NCBI GenBank assembly: GCA_903922605.1
Contig: CAIXUG010000052.1
Span: forward strand, 166,959-230,958
Length of the DNA stretch: 64,000 bases
From: an uncultured Verrucomicrobiota bacterium
Lineage (GTDB): Bacteria; Verrucomicrobiota; Verrucomicrobiia; Limisphaerales; UBA9464
Direction of reading: 5' to 3'
Below the pieces are notes generated by a model. That model saw only the letters and a list, made by a program, of their open reading frames with translations, made no database searches and was not told the DNA's origin. This document shows, piece by piece, positions 34,642-43,784 of the stretch (positions are counted from its first letter, which is position 1; every line of letters begins with the position of its first letter). The position numbers were made by a program, and so were the translations under genes.

Positions 34642-35781
34642 GTGCCATTTTTAGGCCTTAATCCTTCAACTGCGGCTCTTTTTGTCGCCCTGACGGCCAC
34701 CGGAAGCGCGGCGGTCGAGTTTCAGCGCCTGCCCGAGGGAGGCATGCAGCCCCAGATCGTCGTCACAGGCGACCATGCTGTGCATCAGCTGTGGCTGGGC
34801 GGCGATCCCAAGGCGGCAAATGTCTTCTACCAACGCCTGCCTGAAGGCCGGGCGGACACTCACGGGCCGGTCCGGGTGAACAGCCAGCCGGGCAGCGCCC
34901 TGGCCATCGGGACGATCCGGGGCGCGCAACTGGCCGTCGGCCGGGCAGGCCGGGTTCACGTCGTCTGGAACGGTTCCGGAGAAGCGGCTCCGCGCCCCAA
35001 GAACAGCGCTCCGTTGCTATATTCCCGCCTGGATGGCACTGGCTTGGCCTTTGAACCGCAGCGCAACCTGGTCACCCGAACCACCGATCTTGATGGCGGC
35101 GGTACGGTGTCGGCGGACGCGCTGGGCAATGTTTTCGTGCTCTGGCACGGCGGGACGCCGGATCAGGTGACGAGCGAGGAGAAGCGTCGGGTCTATCGGG
35201 CGCTTTCCACCGACGACGGGAAGACCTTTGCGCCGGAGACTCCGGTCACCGATGGTACCGGCGCCTGCGGCTGTTGTGGGATGAAGTCATTTACGGACAC
35301 TTCGGGCAATGTTTTCGCCCTCTACCGAGCGGCCAGCGCCAATGTGCATCGCACGGCCACCCTGGCCGTTTCCCGCGATCACGGAGCGACGTTCTCCGTG
35401 ACGCCGCTGCAGGACTGGGAGACCGGTTCGTGCCCCATGAGCAGCGCGGCCTTCCTGGAGGCTCCGAATGGCGTGTTGGCGGCCTGGGAGACCAAGGGAA
35501 AGATCTATTTTTCCGAGGTGGGCGGCAAAGCGCCGGCCCCGGTGGCAGTGGCTTCCGCACCCGGTGCGAAGCATCCTTCCCTCGCGACCAACTCCCGGGG
35601 CGAGACCCTGGTAGTCTGGACCGAAGGCACCGGCTGGCAGCATGGCGGTGATCTGGCCTGGCAAGTATTTGACCGCGCCGGCCAGCCCACGGCGGAACAC
35701 GGTCGGCAGCCCGGCATCCCGGTTTGGAGCTTCGCCGCCGCTTTCGCCCGGCCCGACGGCCAATTCGTGATCGTGTATTGA
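34642..35781 (+). CDS. Secreted BNR/sialidase-fold protein with a CGCCG motif
   Basis: The 379-residue protein starts at GTG and has a weak signal peptide (TAALFVALTATGSAA). Repeated beta-propeller blades with Asp-box-like turns (STDDGKTFAPETPV, SRDHGATFSVTP) indicate a sialidase-type fold, but the catalytic Arg triad and Glu/Tyr pair of true sialidases are not evident. Notable are GTGACGCCGMKSF (about 210-222) and GSCPMSS (about 260), a cysteine set that could bind a metal or form disulfides. The gene lies directly upstream of the metal-efflux operon, with a CusR-like box in between. A periplasmic metal-related role is possible but unproven. Confidence 0.7.
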   Translation: MPFLGLNPSTAALFVALTATGSAAVEFQRLPEGGMQPQIVVTGDHAVHQLWLGGDPKAANVFYQRLPEGRADTHGPVRVNSQPGSALAIGTIRGAQLAVGRAGRVHVVWNGSGEAAPRPKNSAPLLYSRLDGTGLAFEPQRNLVTRTTDLDGGGTVSADALGNVFVLWHGGTPDQVTSEEKRRVYRALSTDDGKTFAPETPVTDGTGACGCCGMKSFTDTSGNVFALYRAASANVHRTATLAVSRDHGATFSVTPLQDWETGSCPMSSAAFLEAPNGVLAAWETKGKIYFSEVGGKAPAPVAVASAPGAKHPSLATNSRGETLVVWTEGTGWQHGGDLAWQVFDRAGQPTAEHGRQPGIPVWSFAAAFARPDGQFVIVY

Positions 35782-35794
35782 ACGGCTGAGAGCA

Positions 35795-35816
35795 AAGATG
35801 ACAGTTTTGTCATCTT
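35795..35816. promoter_or_regulatory. CusR/CopR-type operator
   Basis: AAGATGACA-GTTT-TGTCATCTT is a perfect 9-bp inverted repeat 47 bp upstream of the efflux adaptor gene. It closely follows the known CusR/CopR-type box (TGACA-N4-TGTCA) bound by copper-responsive response regulators. The response regulator encoded at 39954-40637 is the obvious binder. The stem is not followed by a T run, so a terminator is less likely. Confidence 0.65.
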
Positions 35817-35862
35817 CCCGGTGGGGGCGTTCTAGCCCGCCTGTTTCAGGGTTCGGCTTGGG

Positions 35863-36834
35863 ATGAAGCCTTTTCTGATCCGATTCCTTGCTCTGGCCTG
35901 CGCGCTGGCGGCTGCCTTTTCGGCTGCGGCGGCGGAGGAAACTGGGAAACCGGCCGAAAAGCCGGCGGAAGCCGCCCATCGCGATGGACTTACCCTGGAC
36001 GCCGAGGCGCGCGCCCGCATCGGCCTTGCGACCCAACCGCTGGTGGCCACCAACCTTCTCGCGGAAACCGTGGCCTATGGCACGGTCCTCGACCCTTCGC
36101 CGTTGGCGTTGCTGGACACGGAGCTTCGAGGGGCCGCCGCCGCCTTGGCCATCGCCCGGATCCAAGAGGAACGCGAGCAGGCGCTCTTCGCGCAGAACCA
36201 GATTGTCGCCCGCCCCGCGCTGGAAACCGCAATCCTCCAGGTGCAGACCGCCGAAACCCGGCACGAGACCGCCCTGCGCCGGCTGGCCACGGAATGGGGT
36301 GAGCCGTTCCTCGAACTGGATTCGACCAACCGGCATGCCCTGATCGCCCGGCTGGTCCGGCGTGAGTCGATCCTGATCCGGGCCGAGCTGCCGGCCGGGG
36401 AAAACCTCGCCACCCATCCGGCGCAGGCGCGGGTCACGACGGTCGGGGCGGATCACGACCGCACGGCGACGTGGTTCTGCGAAGCCCCCACCGTGGATGC
36501 GCGGACGCAGGGGACGGCGTTTCTCTTTCAGGCACCGGGGCCGGACACTGTGCTTCGTCCGGGCGCGGCAGTGACGGTGTTCCTTGCGGCAGCGGGCCCC
36601 GCGAAAACGGGAAATCTGCTGCCACGCGAGGCGATCATACGGTATCTGGGCCAGGCGTGGGTATATCTCGCCGGGGCTGAGGGGCATTACCAGCGGGTGT
36701 CGGTGTCGTTGGACCGCCTCGCAGACGCGGGCTGGTTCACGACCGCCACCTTGCCGGCGGGCGCCTCCGTGGTGACTACCGGCGCAGCCATCCTGCTCTC
36801 GGAGGAACTGAAGGCCCAACTCACCGCTGACTGA
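35863..36834 (+). CDS. RND efflux periplasmic adaptor subunit (CusB/CzcB type)
   Basis: This 323-residue membrane-fusion protein has a signal peptide (FLALACALAAAFSAAAA). RIGLATQPLVATNLLAETVAYGTVL, a helical hairpin (about 90-145, ALAIARIQEEREQALFAQNQ) and beta-barrel/membrane-proximal segments (LRPGAAVTVFLAAAG, LLPREAIIRYLGQAWVYLA, LPAGASVVTTGAAILLSEELKAQL) follow. The arrangement matches HlyD/CusB-type adaptors, though it is somewhat short and lacks an obvious Met- or His-rich metal-binding N-terminus. Its stop overlaps the pump gene start by one base (TGATG). It sits just behind a CusR-like box. No outer-membrane channel gene is present in the operon. Confidence 0.85.
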   Translation: MKPFLIRFLALACALAAAFSAAAAEETGKPAEKPAEAAHRDGLTLDAEARARIGLATQPLVATNLLAETVAYGTVLDPSPLALLDTELRGAAAALAIARIQEEREQALFAQNQIVARPALETAILQVQTAETRHETALRRLATEWGEPFLELDSTNRHALIARLVRRESILIRAELPAGENLATHPAQARVTTVGADHDRTATWFCEAPTVDARTQGTAFLFQAPGPDTVLRPGAAVTVFLAAAGPAKTGNLLPREAIIRYLGQAWVYLAGAEGHYQRVSVSLDRLADAGWFTTATLPAGASVVTTGAAILLSEELKAQLTAD

Positions 36835-39800
36835 TGCTCAACACGCTCGTCTCCTTCTCGGTCCGGTTCCGGGGCGTGGTGATCGCGCTCGCCTGCCTGT
36901 TGCTGGCCTATGGTGTCCAGGTGGCCCGGCGGGCGCACTTGGACGTGTTTCCGGACTTTGTGCCGCCGCAGGTCGTGGTGCAGACCGAGTCGCCCGGCCT
37001 TTCGCCCGAACAGGTCGAGGCCCTGGTCACCCGGCCGGTGGAGAATGCGCTTAACGGGGCGGGCGGGCTGGAATCCATCCGCTCCGAATCCATCCAGGGC
37101 CTTTCCATTGTCACGGTCGTTTTCAAGGAGGGCACCGACGTGCTCGTCGCGCGCCAGATGCTGGGCGAACGGCTCGGGGAAACTGCGGCGCGCCTGCCGG
37201 TCGGCGTGAAGACGCCGAAGATGACCCCGCTCACCTCGGCGACGATGGACCTGCTGAAGATCGGCCTCCTGTCCACCAACCGCACGCCGATGGAGCTGCG
37301 CACGCTGGCCGACTGGACGCTCCGGCCGCGTCTGCTGGCGGTGCCGGGTGTGGCCAAGGTCAGCGTGTTCGGCGGCGAGGTGCGGCAGCTCCAAATTCAG
37401 GTGCGCCCCGATCGGCTGGTGGCCTTCAACCTCACCCTGGCCGATGTGACGGCGGCGGCGCGCGTGGCGACCGGCGTGCGCGGGGCCGGCTTCATCGAGA
37501 CCCAGAACCAGCGCATCCTGCTGCAGACGGAAGGGCAGTCGCCCGATCCCGCCCTGCTGGGGGAGGCGGTGGTCGCGCACACGAACGGCGTAAGCGTGCG
37601 GCTGAAAGATGTGGCCTTCGTCGTCGAGGCGGCGGAGCCGAAGTTTGGTGATGCGCTGGTGCAGGGGCGGCCCGGTGTGCTGCTCACGATGTCGAGCCAG
37701 TACGGGGCCAACACGCTGGAAGTGACCCGTGGTGTCGAAGCCGCCCTGGCGGAGCTGCGGCCCGTCCTCACCACCGAAGGCGTGGAGCTGTTCGACCGGC
37801 TGCACCGGCCGGCCAACTTCATCGAGCACGGCCTGACCAACATGGCCTCCTCGCTTCGGCTGGGGGCGATCCTCGTGGTGGTCGTGCTGTTCCTGTTCCT
37901 CTTCAACGTGCGCACCGCGTTCATCTCGCTGACGGCCATTCCGCTCTCCTTGCTCGCAGCGCTCGTAACGCTCGACCGGCTCGGCGTGACCCTCAACACA
38001 CTGACTCTCGGCGGCCTTGCCATCGCGCTGGGCGAGGTGGTGGACGATGCGATCATCGACGTGGAAAACATCTTCCGCCGCCTGCGCGAAAATGCCGAGT
38101 TGCCCGTACCACGAGCGGTACGGACGGTCATCCTCGAGGCCTCGCTTGAAGTCCGTAGCGCGGTCGTCTATGCGACCTTCGTGGTGGTGCTGGTGTTCCT
38201 GCCGGTCATCGGGCTGGGCGGCTTGCAGGGCAAATTCTTCGCGCCGCTCGGCTTTGCCTACATCCTGGCCATTCTGGCTTCGCTGCTGGTTGCGCTGACG
38301 GTGACGCCTGCGCTGGCCGCGTGGCTTTTTGCCCGGGGGGCGAAGGGCACGCATGAACCCTGGCTGCTGCGCCTGTTGCAGGCGATCTACCGGCGTGTGC
38401 TCCGGGTACTGCTGCCCCATGTGTGGGTGCTGCTGGCGTTGGTGTTGCTGCTCCTGGCCGGGGCGGCGGCGCTGGTGCCTCACCTCGGCGGCGAATTCCT
38501 GCCGGAGTTTCGCGAGGGGCATTTCGTGCTCCAGATTTCGACCGCGCCCGGCACCTCGCTGCCCGAGATGCGCCGGCTGGGGGAACGCATCTGTGCCGAA
38601 CTGCTGGCCAATCCGCACATCGCCACCGTCGAGGAGCAGATCGGCCGCGCCGAAGCCGGTGAAGATCCCTGGGGACCGCACCGGAGCGAGTTCCACGTGG
38701 AACTAAAACCGCTCCCGGGTGAGGAGGAGGAAGGCGTGCAGCAGGCGATTCGCGACACGCTGGCCAAGTTCCCAGGCATCACCTCCGAAGTGCTCACCTT
38801 CCTGGGAGACCGGATCGGCGAGACCATTTCCGGCGAGACGGCCGCGGTGGTGGTCAGCGTGTATGGCGACGACCTGGACCTGCTGGATGGGAAGGCCCGC
38901 GAGGTCGCGCAACTGCTGAACTCGCTGCCCGGGCACGCGGACGTGTTGCTGAAGTCGCCGCCGGGGATGCCCCGGCTCACGGTGCGCTTGCGGCCCGACC
39001 GGCTGCGGCAGTTCGGCTTCACGCCGGTCGAGGTGATGGATGCCCTGGAGACGGCGTGGCAGGGCACGGTCGTCGCGCAAATTTACGAGGCGCAGCAGGT
39101 GCATGATGTCGTGGTCATCCTTGAACCCGCCCAGCGGACCGAGCCGGAAACCGCCGGCGCGCTGCTGGTGCAGAATGCCAGCGGCACGCGTCTGCCATTG
39201 CGCGAGCTGGCCGATGTGGACCTGACCGAGGGCCGGGCCGGCATCTCCCATGACGGCGCGCGTCGCCGTCAGACCTTGACGTGCAACGTCGAGGGGCGGG
39301 ACGTGTCGTCCTTTGTGGCCGAGGCGAAGCAGCGGGTCGCGGCGGATATCCGTTTTCCCGCCGGGGTCTATGCGGTGTTCACCGGCGCCGCGGAACAGGC
39401 CCGGGCCGCCCGGAACGAACTGCTGCTGCACACGGCGTTTGCCGGCGTCGGCATCGTGCTGCTGCTGTCGGTCGTGCTCGCGCACTGGCGGAACCTGCTG
39501 CTCGTGCTGGCGAACCTGCCCTTTGCGCTCGTCGGCGGCGTGGTGGCCGTCTTCTTCCACGAGCGGCTGCTTTCGCTGGGCGCGCTGGTCGGCTTCGTAA
39601 CGCTCTTTGGCATCACCACGCGCAACTCGATCATGCTCATCGCGCATTACGAGCATCTCGTGGCACGGGAGGGTCAGGCCTGGAATCTGGAGACCGCGTT
39701 GCGCGGCGCGGGCGAACGGCTGGGGCCGATCCTGATGACCGCCCTCGTCACCGCGCTCGGCCTGCTCCCGCTCGCGCTCGGCGGCAACGAGGCCGGCCGG

Positions 39801-39944
39801 GAGATCGAGGGCCCGATGGCGCTGGTCATCCTTGGCGGGTTGGTCAGCTCGACCGTGCTGAACCTGCTGGTGCTGCCGCCGCTGGCGCTGCGCTTTGGCC
39901 GGTTCGGTCTCTCGGAAAAGGATTCGGCAACCACCCCGATTTAG
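36834..39944 (+). CDS. Heavy-metal efflux RND pump (CusA/CzcA family)
   Basis: The 1036-residue length matches the HME-RND family. The N-terminal helix is followed by DVFPDFVPPQVVVQTESPGLSPEQVEALVTRPVE, then a porter domain. The proton-relay TM4 signature GLAIALGEVVDDAIIDVEN (about 400) has two adjacent Asp residues, and the second half has GFVTLFGITTRNSIMLI and MTALVTALGLLPLALGG. Such pumps exchange metal ions (Cu+, Ag+, Zn2+, Co2+ or Cd2+) for protons across the envelope with an adaptor and a TolC-like channel. The GEVVDDA version does not clearly separate divalent from monovalent pumps; the copper-type operator upstream favours copper or silver. Confidence 0.93.
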   Translation: MLNTLVSFSVRFRGVVIALACLLLAYGVQVARRAHLDVFPDFVPPQVVVQTESPGLSPEQVEALVTRPVENALNGAGGLESIRSESIQGLSIVTVVFKEGTDVLVARQMLGERLGETAARLPVGVKTPKMTPLTSATMDLLKIGLLSTNRTPMELRTLADWTLRPRLLAVPGVAKVSVFGGEVRQLQIQVRPDRLVAFNLTLADVTAAARVATGVRGAGFIETQNQRILLQTEGQSPDPALLGEAVVAHTNGVSVRLKDVAFVVEAAEPKFGDALVQGRPGVLLTMSSQYGANTLEVTRGVEAALAELRPVLTTEGVELFDRLHRPANFIEHGLTNMASSLRLGAILVVVVLFLFLFNVRTAFISLTAIPLSLLAALVTLDRLGVTLNTLTLGGLAIALGEVVDDAIIDVENIFRRLRENAELPVPRAVRTVILEASLEVRSAVVYATFVVVLVFLPVIGLGGLQGKFFAPLGFAYILAILASLLVALTVTPALAAWLFARGAKGTHEPWLLRLLQAIYRRVLRVLLPHVWVLLALVLLLLAGAAALVPHLGGEFLPEFREGHFVLQISTAPGTSLPEMRRLGERICAELLANPHIATVEEQIGRAEAGEDPWGPHRSEFHVELKPLPGEEEEGVQQAIRDTLAKFPGITSEVLTFLGDRIGETISGETAAVVVSVYGDDLDLLDGKAREVAQLLNSLPGHADVLLKSPPGMPRLTVRLRPDRLRQFGFTPVEVMDALETAWQGTVVAQIYEAQQVHDVVVILEPAQRTEPETAGALLVQNASGTRLPLRELADVDLTEGRAGISHDGARRRQTLTCNVEGRDVSSFVAEAKQRVAADIRFPAGVYAVFTGAAEQARAARNELLLHTAFAGVGIVLLLSVVLAHWRNLLLVLANLPFALVGGVVAVFFHERLLSLGALVGFVTLFGITTRNSIMLIAHYEHLVAREGQAWNLETALRGAGERLGPILMTALVTALGLLPLALGGNEAGREIEGPMALVILGGLVSSTVLNLLVLPPLALRFGRFGLSEKDSATTPI

Positions 39945-39953
39945 TTTACCGCC

Positions 39954-40637
39954 ATGGACCCAATGCGCGTGCTCATCGTCGAAGACGAACGGAAGACGGC
40001 TTCCTTCGTCCGGAAGGCGCTGCTGTCGGAAGGCTTTGCGGTGGACGTGGTCCACAATGGCGAGGATGCCCTGGCGCTGGCGGCGGCGACGCCTTTCGAC
40101 GCCCTCGTGCTCGACATCATGCTGCCGGGCCGCGATGGCCTGAGCGTCCTGCGCACGCTGCGCGAGAGCCGGAACACGACTCCCGTGCTGCTGCTGTCCG
40201 CCCGCGGACAGGTCAGCGAACGGGTCGAGGGTTTGAACGCCGGGGCCGACGATTACCTCGCCAAGCCGTTCGCGCTGGACGAGTTGATCGCACGCGTCCG
40301 CGCCCTGGGACGGCGCGCGCACGGGCCTTCGCACGTGGTGCTCAAGCTCGCCGACCTCACGCTCGACACCATCACCCGGAAGGCCCAGCGCGGCGGGCAG
40401 ACGATCGAGCTGGCGGTCCGCGAATACCGGCTCCTGGAATTCCTCATGCGTTCGCCGGGACGCCTGTGCGGCCGGATGACCATCCTCGAAAAGGTCTGGG
40501 ACTATGACTTCGACCCCGGCACCAACCTGGTGGATGTCTATGTGCGCCGGCTGCGGGAGAAGGTGGACACGAACTTCGAGCCCAAGCTGATCCACACTGT
40601 TCGGGGCATGGGCTACGTGATGGAGATCCGGTCGTGA
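39954..40637 (+). CDS. OmpR/PhoB-type response regulator (CusR/CopR-like)
   Basis: The protein has 227 residues. The receiver domain carries the acidic pocket (VEDERK), the phosphoacceptor Asp54 in LVLDIMLPGRDG, LLLSARG and LAKPFALDEL. The winged-helix effector domain has TRKAQRGGQTIELAVREYRLLEFLMRSPG and NLVDVYVRRLREKVD, with the closing HTVRGMGYVME. It lies 9 bp after the pump gene and overlaps the kinase gene by 4 bp, so operon and two-component pairing are clear. It is the likely binder of the inverted repeat at 35795-35816, which would give autoregulation by metal stress. Confidence 0.93.
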   Translation: MDPMRVLIVEDERKTASFVRKALLSEGFAVDVVHNGEDALALAAATPFDALVLDIMLPGRDGLSVLRTLRESRNTTPVLLLSARGQVSERVEGLNAGADDYLAKPFALDELIARVRALGRRAHGPSHVVLKLADLTLDTITRKAQRGGQTIELAVREYRLLEFLMRSPGRLCGRMTILEKVWDYDFDPGTNLVDVYVRRLREKVDTNFEPKLIHTVRGMGYVMEIRS

Positions 40638-41746
40638 GCATCCGCACGCGGCTCACATTCTGGTACGCGGCGGCGCTCTTCCTTTCCCTGCTGCTCATCG
40701 CCGGCCTTTCCTACCATGAGCTGGTGGTGGAGCGGCTGTCCGAGAAGGAAACCATCCCCCTGGACCAGCAGGCGCGGGAGGAAATGGGCGATGAGGCGCG
40801 CATTCTCGTGACGGTCGGTCTGCCGGCACTGCTGCTGTCCCTGGGTGGTGGCTGGTGGCTGACGCGGCAGGCGCTCGCCCCCATCGCGCGGCTGACGCAG
40901 GCGGCCGGCCGGCTCACGGAATCCAATCTGGGCGAACGTCTTCCGCACGGCGGTGGTGGTGACGAACTGGACCGCCTTACGGAAGTGTTCAACGGCATGA
41001 CCGCCCGGCTGGACCATTCCTTTCAGCACATCCGCGAATTTACGCTGCACGCCTCCCATGAGCTGAAGACGCCGCTGACCATCCTGCGCGGTGAATTTGA
41101 AACGGCGTTGCGCGAGGAGCAGCTCACGGATTCCCAGCGCGAGCGGCTGTTCAGCCAGCTCGATGAGATCCAGCGCCTGACCCAGATCGTGGACGGGCTG
41201 ACGTTGCTGACCAAGGCCGACGCCGGTCAGATCCTGCTGAAGTCCGAGCCCGTGCGATTTGACGAACTGGTCCGCGACAGCTTTGAGGATGCCCAGACGT
41301 TGGGACGACCGCGCCAGCTGCGGGTCGCCTTGACGACGCTCGAACCGGCGATGGTCAATGGGGATCGTCATCGTCTGCGTCAGTTGCTGCTGACTCTGGC
41401 CGACAACGCCGTGAAGTATTGCGCACCCGGGGGCGAAGTGACCTTTGCCCTGCGCCTGAACCAGGGCGCGGCGGAGCTGATTCTGAGCAACACCGGACCC
41501 GGACTGGCGCCGGAACTGCAGCCGCGCGTGTTTGAACGGTTCTTTCGCGGGGACGCGAGCCACAACCACGAAACCGAAGGCTGTGGTCTGGGACTGAGCA
41601 TCGCCCAGTGGATCGTCCGCGCCCACGGCGGGGAGATCCGGTTCGGCTCGCAGCCCGGGGTGCTGACCACCGTGACCGTTCGTCTGCCGGCCACACCGGT
41701 TCCTCCCGGACAGCTGGCGGGGCCGGCTGACCGATCGGTCGTTTGA
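40634..41746 (+). CDS. Sensor histidine kinase (CusS/heavy-metal type)
   Basis: The 370-residue kinase starts at GTG within the stop of the regulator gene (GTGA). It has two membrane helices (about 10-30 and 55-78) enclosing a very short periplasmic loop of about 30 residues, which is small for a CusS-type metal sensor. A HAMP domain follows, then the H-box HASHELKTPLTILRGEFE (about 135-152). The ATPase domain shows DNAVKYCAPGG (N box), NTGPGLAPE (G1), FFRGDAS (F box) and GCGLGLSIAQWIV (G2). It probably phosphorylates the neighbouring regulator. The small sensing loop leaves open whether metal is detected directly. Confidence 0.93.
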   Translation: MSIRTRLTFWYAAALFLSLLLIAGLSYHELVVERLSEKETIPLDQQAREEMGDEARILVTVGLPALLLSLGGGWWLTRQALAPIARLTQAAGRLTESNLGERLPHGGGGDELDRLTEVFNGMTARLDHSFQHIREFTLHASHELKTPLTILRGEFETALREEQLTDSQRERLFSQLDEIQRLTQIVDGLTLLTKADAGQILLKSEPVRFDELVRDSFEDAQTLGRPRQLRVALTTLEPAMVNGDRHRLRQLLLTLADNAVKYCAPGGEVTFALRLNQGAAELILSNTGPGLAPELQPRVFERFFRGDASHNHETEGCGLGLSIAQWIVRAHGGEIRFGSQPGVLTTVTVRLPATPVPPGQLAGPADRSVV

Positions 41747-41864
41747 CCCTCAGGGCAGCCCCATCCGCCGCGTTTTTCGGCGGCAGGTCGGGCCAGGGAA
41801 CCCTGATTTGGGGTAACTTTGCCCTTTCCAGCGCGCAATTCGCAGACAAGTTCACAGCATACGC

Positions 41865-43643
41865 ATGAAGTATCTCCGTCTGCTGCTGATTTTGGCCGCC
41901 CTGTGGCTCGTTCCGAGGACCGAGGCGGCCCGGGTCATTTCGGTATCCGAGCTGAACTACAACCCCTTGGCCGGCTCAGATTACGAATTCATCGAGCTGG
42001 TGAACTTGGGGGCGACGACCTTTGACCTGAGCGGGGCCAGCTTTACCAACGGTGTAAGCTACACCTTCAAGGCCGGCGTGACCCTGGCGGCCGGCGCACG
42101 GATCGTGGTGTGCCGCACGCGTAGCGCCTTCACCGCACTTTACGGCTCTTCGGGCATCAACCTCGCGTCGGGTTCCTACAGCGGCAAACTCAGCGACACC
42201 GGTGACACGCTGGTGCTCGTGAGCGGGGGCGGCGCCCAGCTGCTGAAGTTCACTTATGACAGCAGCGGTGCGTGGCCCTCTCGCGCCAACGGGCTGGGCA
42301 GCTCGCTGGAGTGCATTGACCCGGCGGGCGACCTCAACGACCCGCTGAACTGGCGTTCCAGCACCGAATACAACGGCTCGCCGGGTCGCGCCGGGCTCGG
42401 GCCGCTGAACACCATCGTTATCAACGAGGTGCTGAGCCATACCGACCCACCGCTCGAGGATGCCGTCGAGCTTTACAACCTCTCCGCCACCAGTGTGGAC
42501 ATCAGCAACTGGTACATCTCCAACAACCGGGCCGTTCCCAAGAAATTTCACGTCCCGGCCGGCACGGTCGTGCCGCCGCACACGTTCAAGGTGTTTTACG
42601 AGCAGCGGGACACGGCCTCGCCGGCCGGTTTCAATACGAACGGCCTGGGCAATGATCCGGAATTCACCTTCAACTCGGCCCACGGTGACGAAGCCGTCAT
42701 CATTTCCACTACGGGAGGCACCAACCTTCAGTACTGGGTCGATGCAGTGAGCTTCGGCTCCGCCCCGCACGGGGTCAGCTTCGGTCGCTATCCCGACTTC
42801 ACCGGGCCGGTGGTGCTGATGGATCATCTCACCTTGGGCACGTCGGTGGACGCCACCTATCCGCCCGAGTTTCTCACCACCTTTCGCACGGGCACGGGCG
42901 CCTCGAACGCGCTGCCCAAGGTTGGCCCGCTGGTGTTCAGCCGGATCATGTACCACCCGCTGACGAACGGGGACGAGTTCGTCGAGCTGCTGAACATTGC
43001 CACCACCAACACGCCGCTGTTTGACCCGTTCGCCCCGACCAATACCTGGAAGATCGCCAATGCCATCGACTTTGTCTTTCCGACCAACAATTATCTGGCC
43101 GCCGGAGCCCGGCTGCTGGTGGTGCCCACCGACCCGGCGGCATTTCGCACGAAGTACGGCATTCCGGCGGCGGTCCAGATCTTCGGTCCCTACACCAACT
43201 CCCTGGGCAACTCGGGCGACACGATTGAGCTCTACCGCCCGGACCCGCCGCAAGCACCGCCGCATCCCGACGCCGGGTATGTGCCGTACATCCTGGTGGA
43301 AAAGGTCAGCTACCTGCCGACCGCACCATGGCCGCTCGAGGCGGACGGCACGGGCGCGGCGTTGCTGCGCAAGGACCCGTCCCTCTATGCCAATGACGCA
43401 TCAAACTGGACGGTGGATGTGCTGCCTCCGCCCGTTGTAGGCATCACCCAGTTGAACGCGACGACTGTCCAGCTCAGTTTCACGGCGGCACCCGGTCAGG
43501 GCTACGTCGTCGAATCCACCACCGATGTCTCGTCGGCCTCCACCTGGAAGACCTTGCAGGTGCTGGACCCGACGGTGAGCGGCTCGGAGGTGAATCTCCC
43601 GGTCACGATCAGCGGAGCGCGGCAGTTTTTGCGCGTGCGGTGA
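41865..43643 (+). CDS. Secreted protein with three lamin-tail domains
   Basis: The 592-residue protein has a signal peptide (LRLLLILAALWLVPRTEA). Three lamin-tail-domain-like Ig folds follow, each starting with a V(I/S)xxE(L/V/I)xxxP-type strand and an EFIELVNLG, DAVELYNLS or EFVELLNIA signature (about 25, 190 and 365). A C-terminal domain (PPVVGITQLNATTVQLSFTAAPGQGYVVE, about 520-590) resembles the fibronectin/secretion tail of Verrucomicrobia surface proteins. No enzyme domain is visible. Bacterial lamin-tail domains occur in secreted proteins, often with CotH or nucleases, and are thought to mediate binding. It is convergent with the heme protein gene to the right. Confidence 0.82.
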   Translation: MKYLRLLLILAALWLVPRTEAARVISVSELNYNPLAGSDYEFIELVNLGATTFDLSGASFTNGVSYTFKAGVTLAAGARIVVCRTRSAFTALYGSSGINLASGSYSGKLSDTGDTLVLVSGGGAQLLKFTYDSSGAWPSRANGLGSSLECIDPAGDLNDPLNWRSSTEYNGSPGRAGLGPLNTIVINEVLSHTDPPLEDAVELYNLSATSVDISNWYISNNRAVPKKFHVPAGTVVPPHTFKVFYEQRDTASPAGFNTNGLGNDPEFTFNSAHGDEAVIISTTGGTNLQYWVDAVSFGSAPHGVSFGRYPDFTGPVVLMDHLTLGTSVDATYPPEFLTTFRTGTGASNALPKVGPLVFSRIMYHPLTNGDEFVELLNIATTNTPLFDPFAPTNTWKIANAIDFVFPTNNYLAAGARLLVVPTDPAAFRTKYGIPAAVQIFGPYTNSLGNSGDTIELYRPDPPQAPPHPDAGYVPYILVEKVSYLPTAPWPLEADGTGAALLRKDPSLYANDASNWTVDVLPPPVVGITQLNATTVQLSFTAAPGQGYVVESTTDVSSASTWKTLQVLDPTVSGSEVNLPVTISGARQFLRVR

Positions 43644-43702
43644 GTCAGAAGTCCTCCCATCCGGATCTGTTGTGAGGACCGACCTCCTGAGGGTCCGCCC
43701 AG

Positions 43703-43734
43703 AAAAAAGCCGCGGCAGAAGATCTGCCGCGGCT
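43703..43734 (-). terminator. Rho-independent terminator for the hydrazine-synthase-like gene
   Basis: AGCCGCGGCAGA and TCTGCCGCGGCT form a perfect 12-bp stem with a 3-nt loop. On the minus strand the stem is followed by six T residues, so it serves the gene at 43785-46871. Confidence 0.88.
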
Positions 43735-43784
43735 GGATCGGCCAGGGGCACCGGTGAGGGTGACGCCGGAGGAACTTCGGGCGC

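Noticed and set aside
35795..35816. Interpretation of the AAGATGACA/TGTCATCTT repeat as a terminator of the BNR gene.
   Set aside because: The stem is AT-rich with no following T tract, whereas sequence and position fit a CusR-type operator well.
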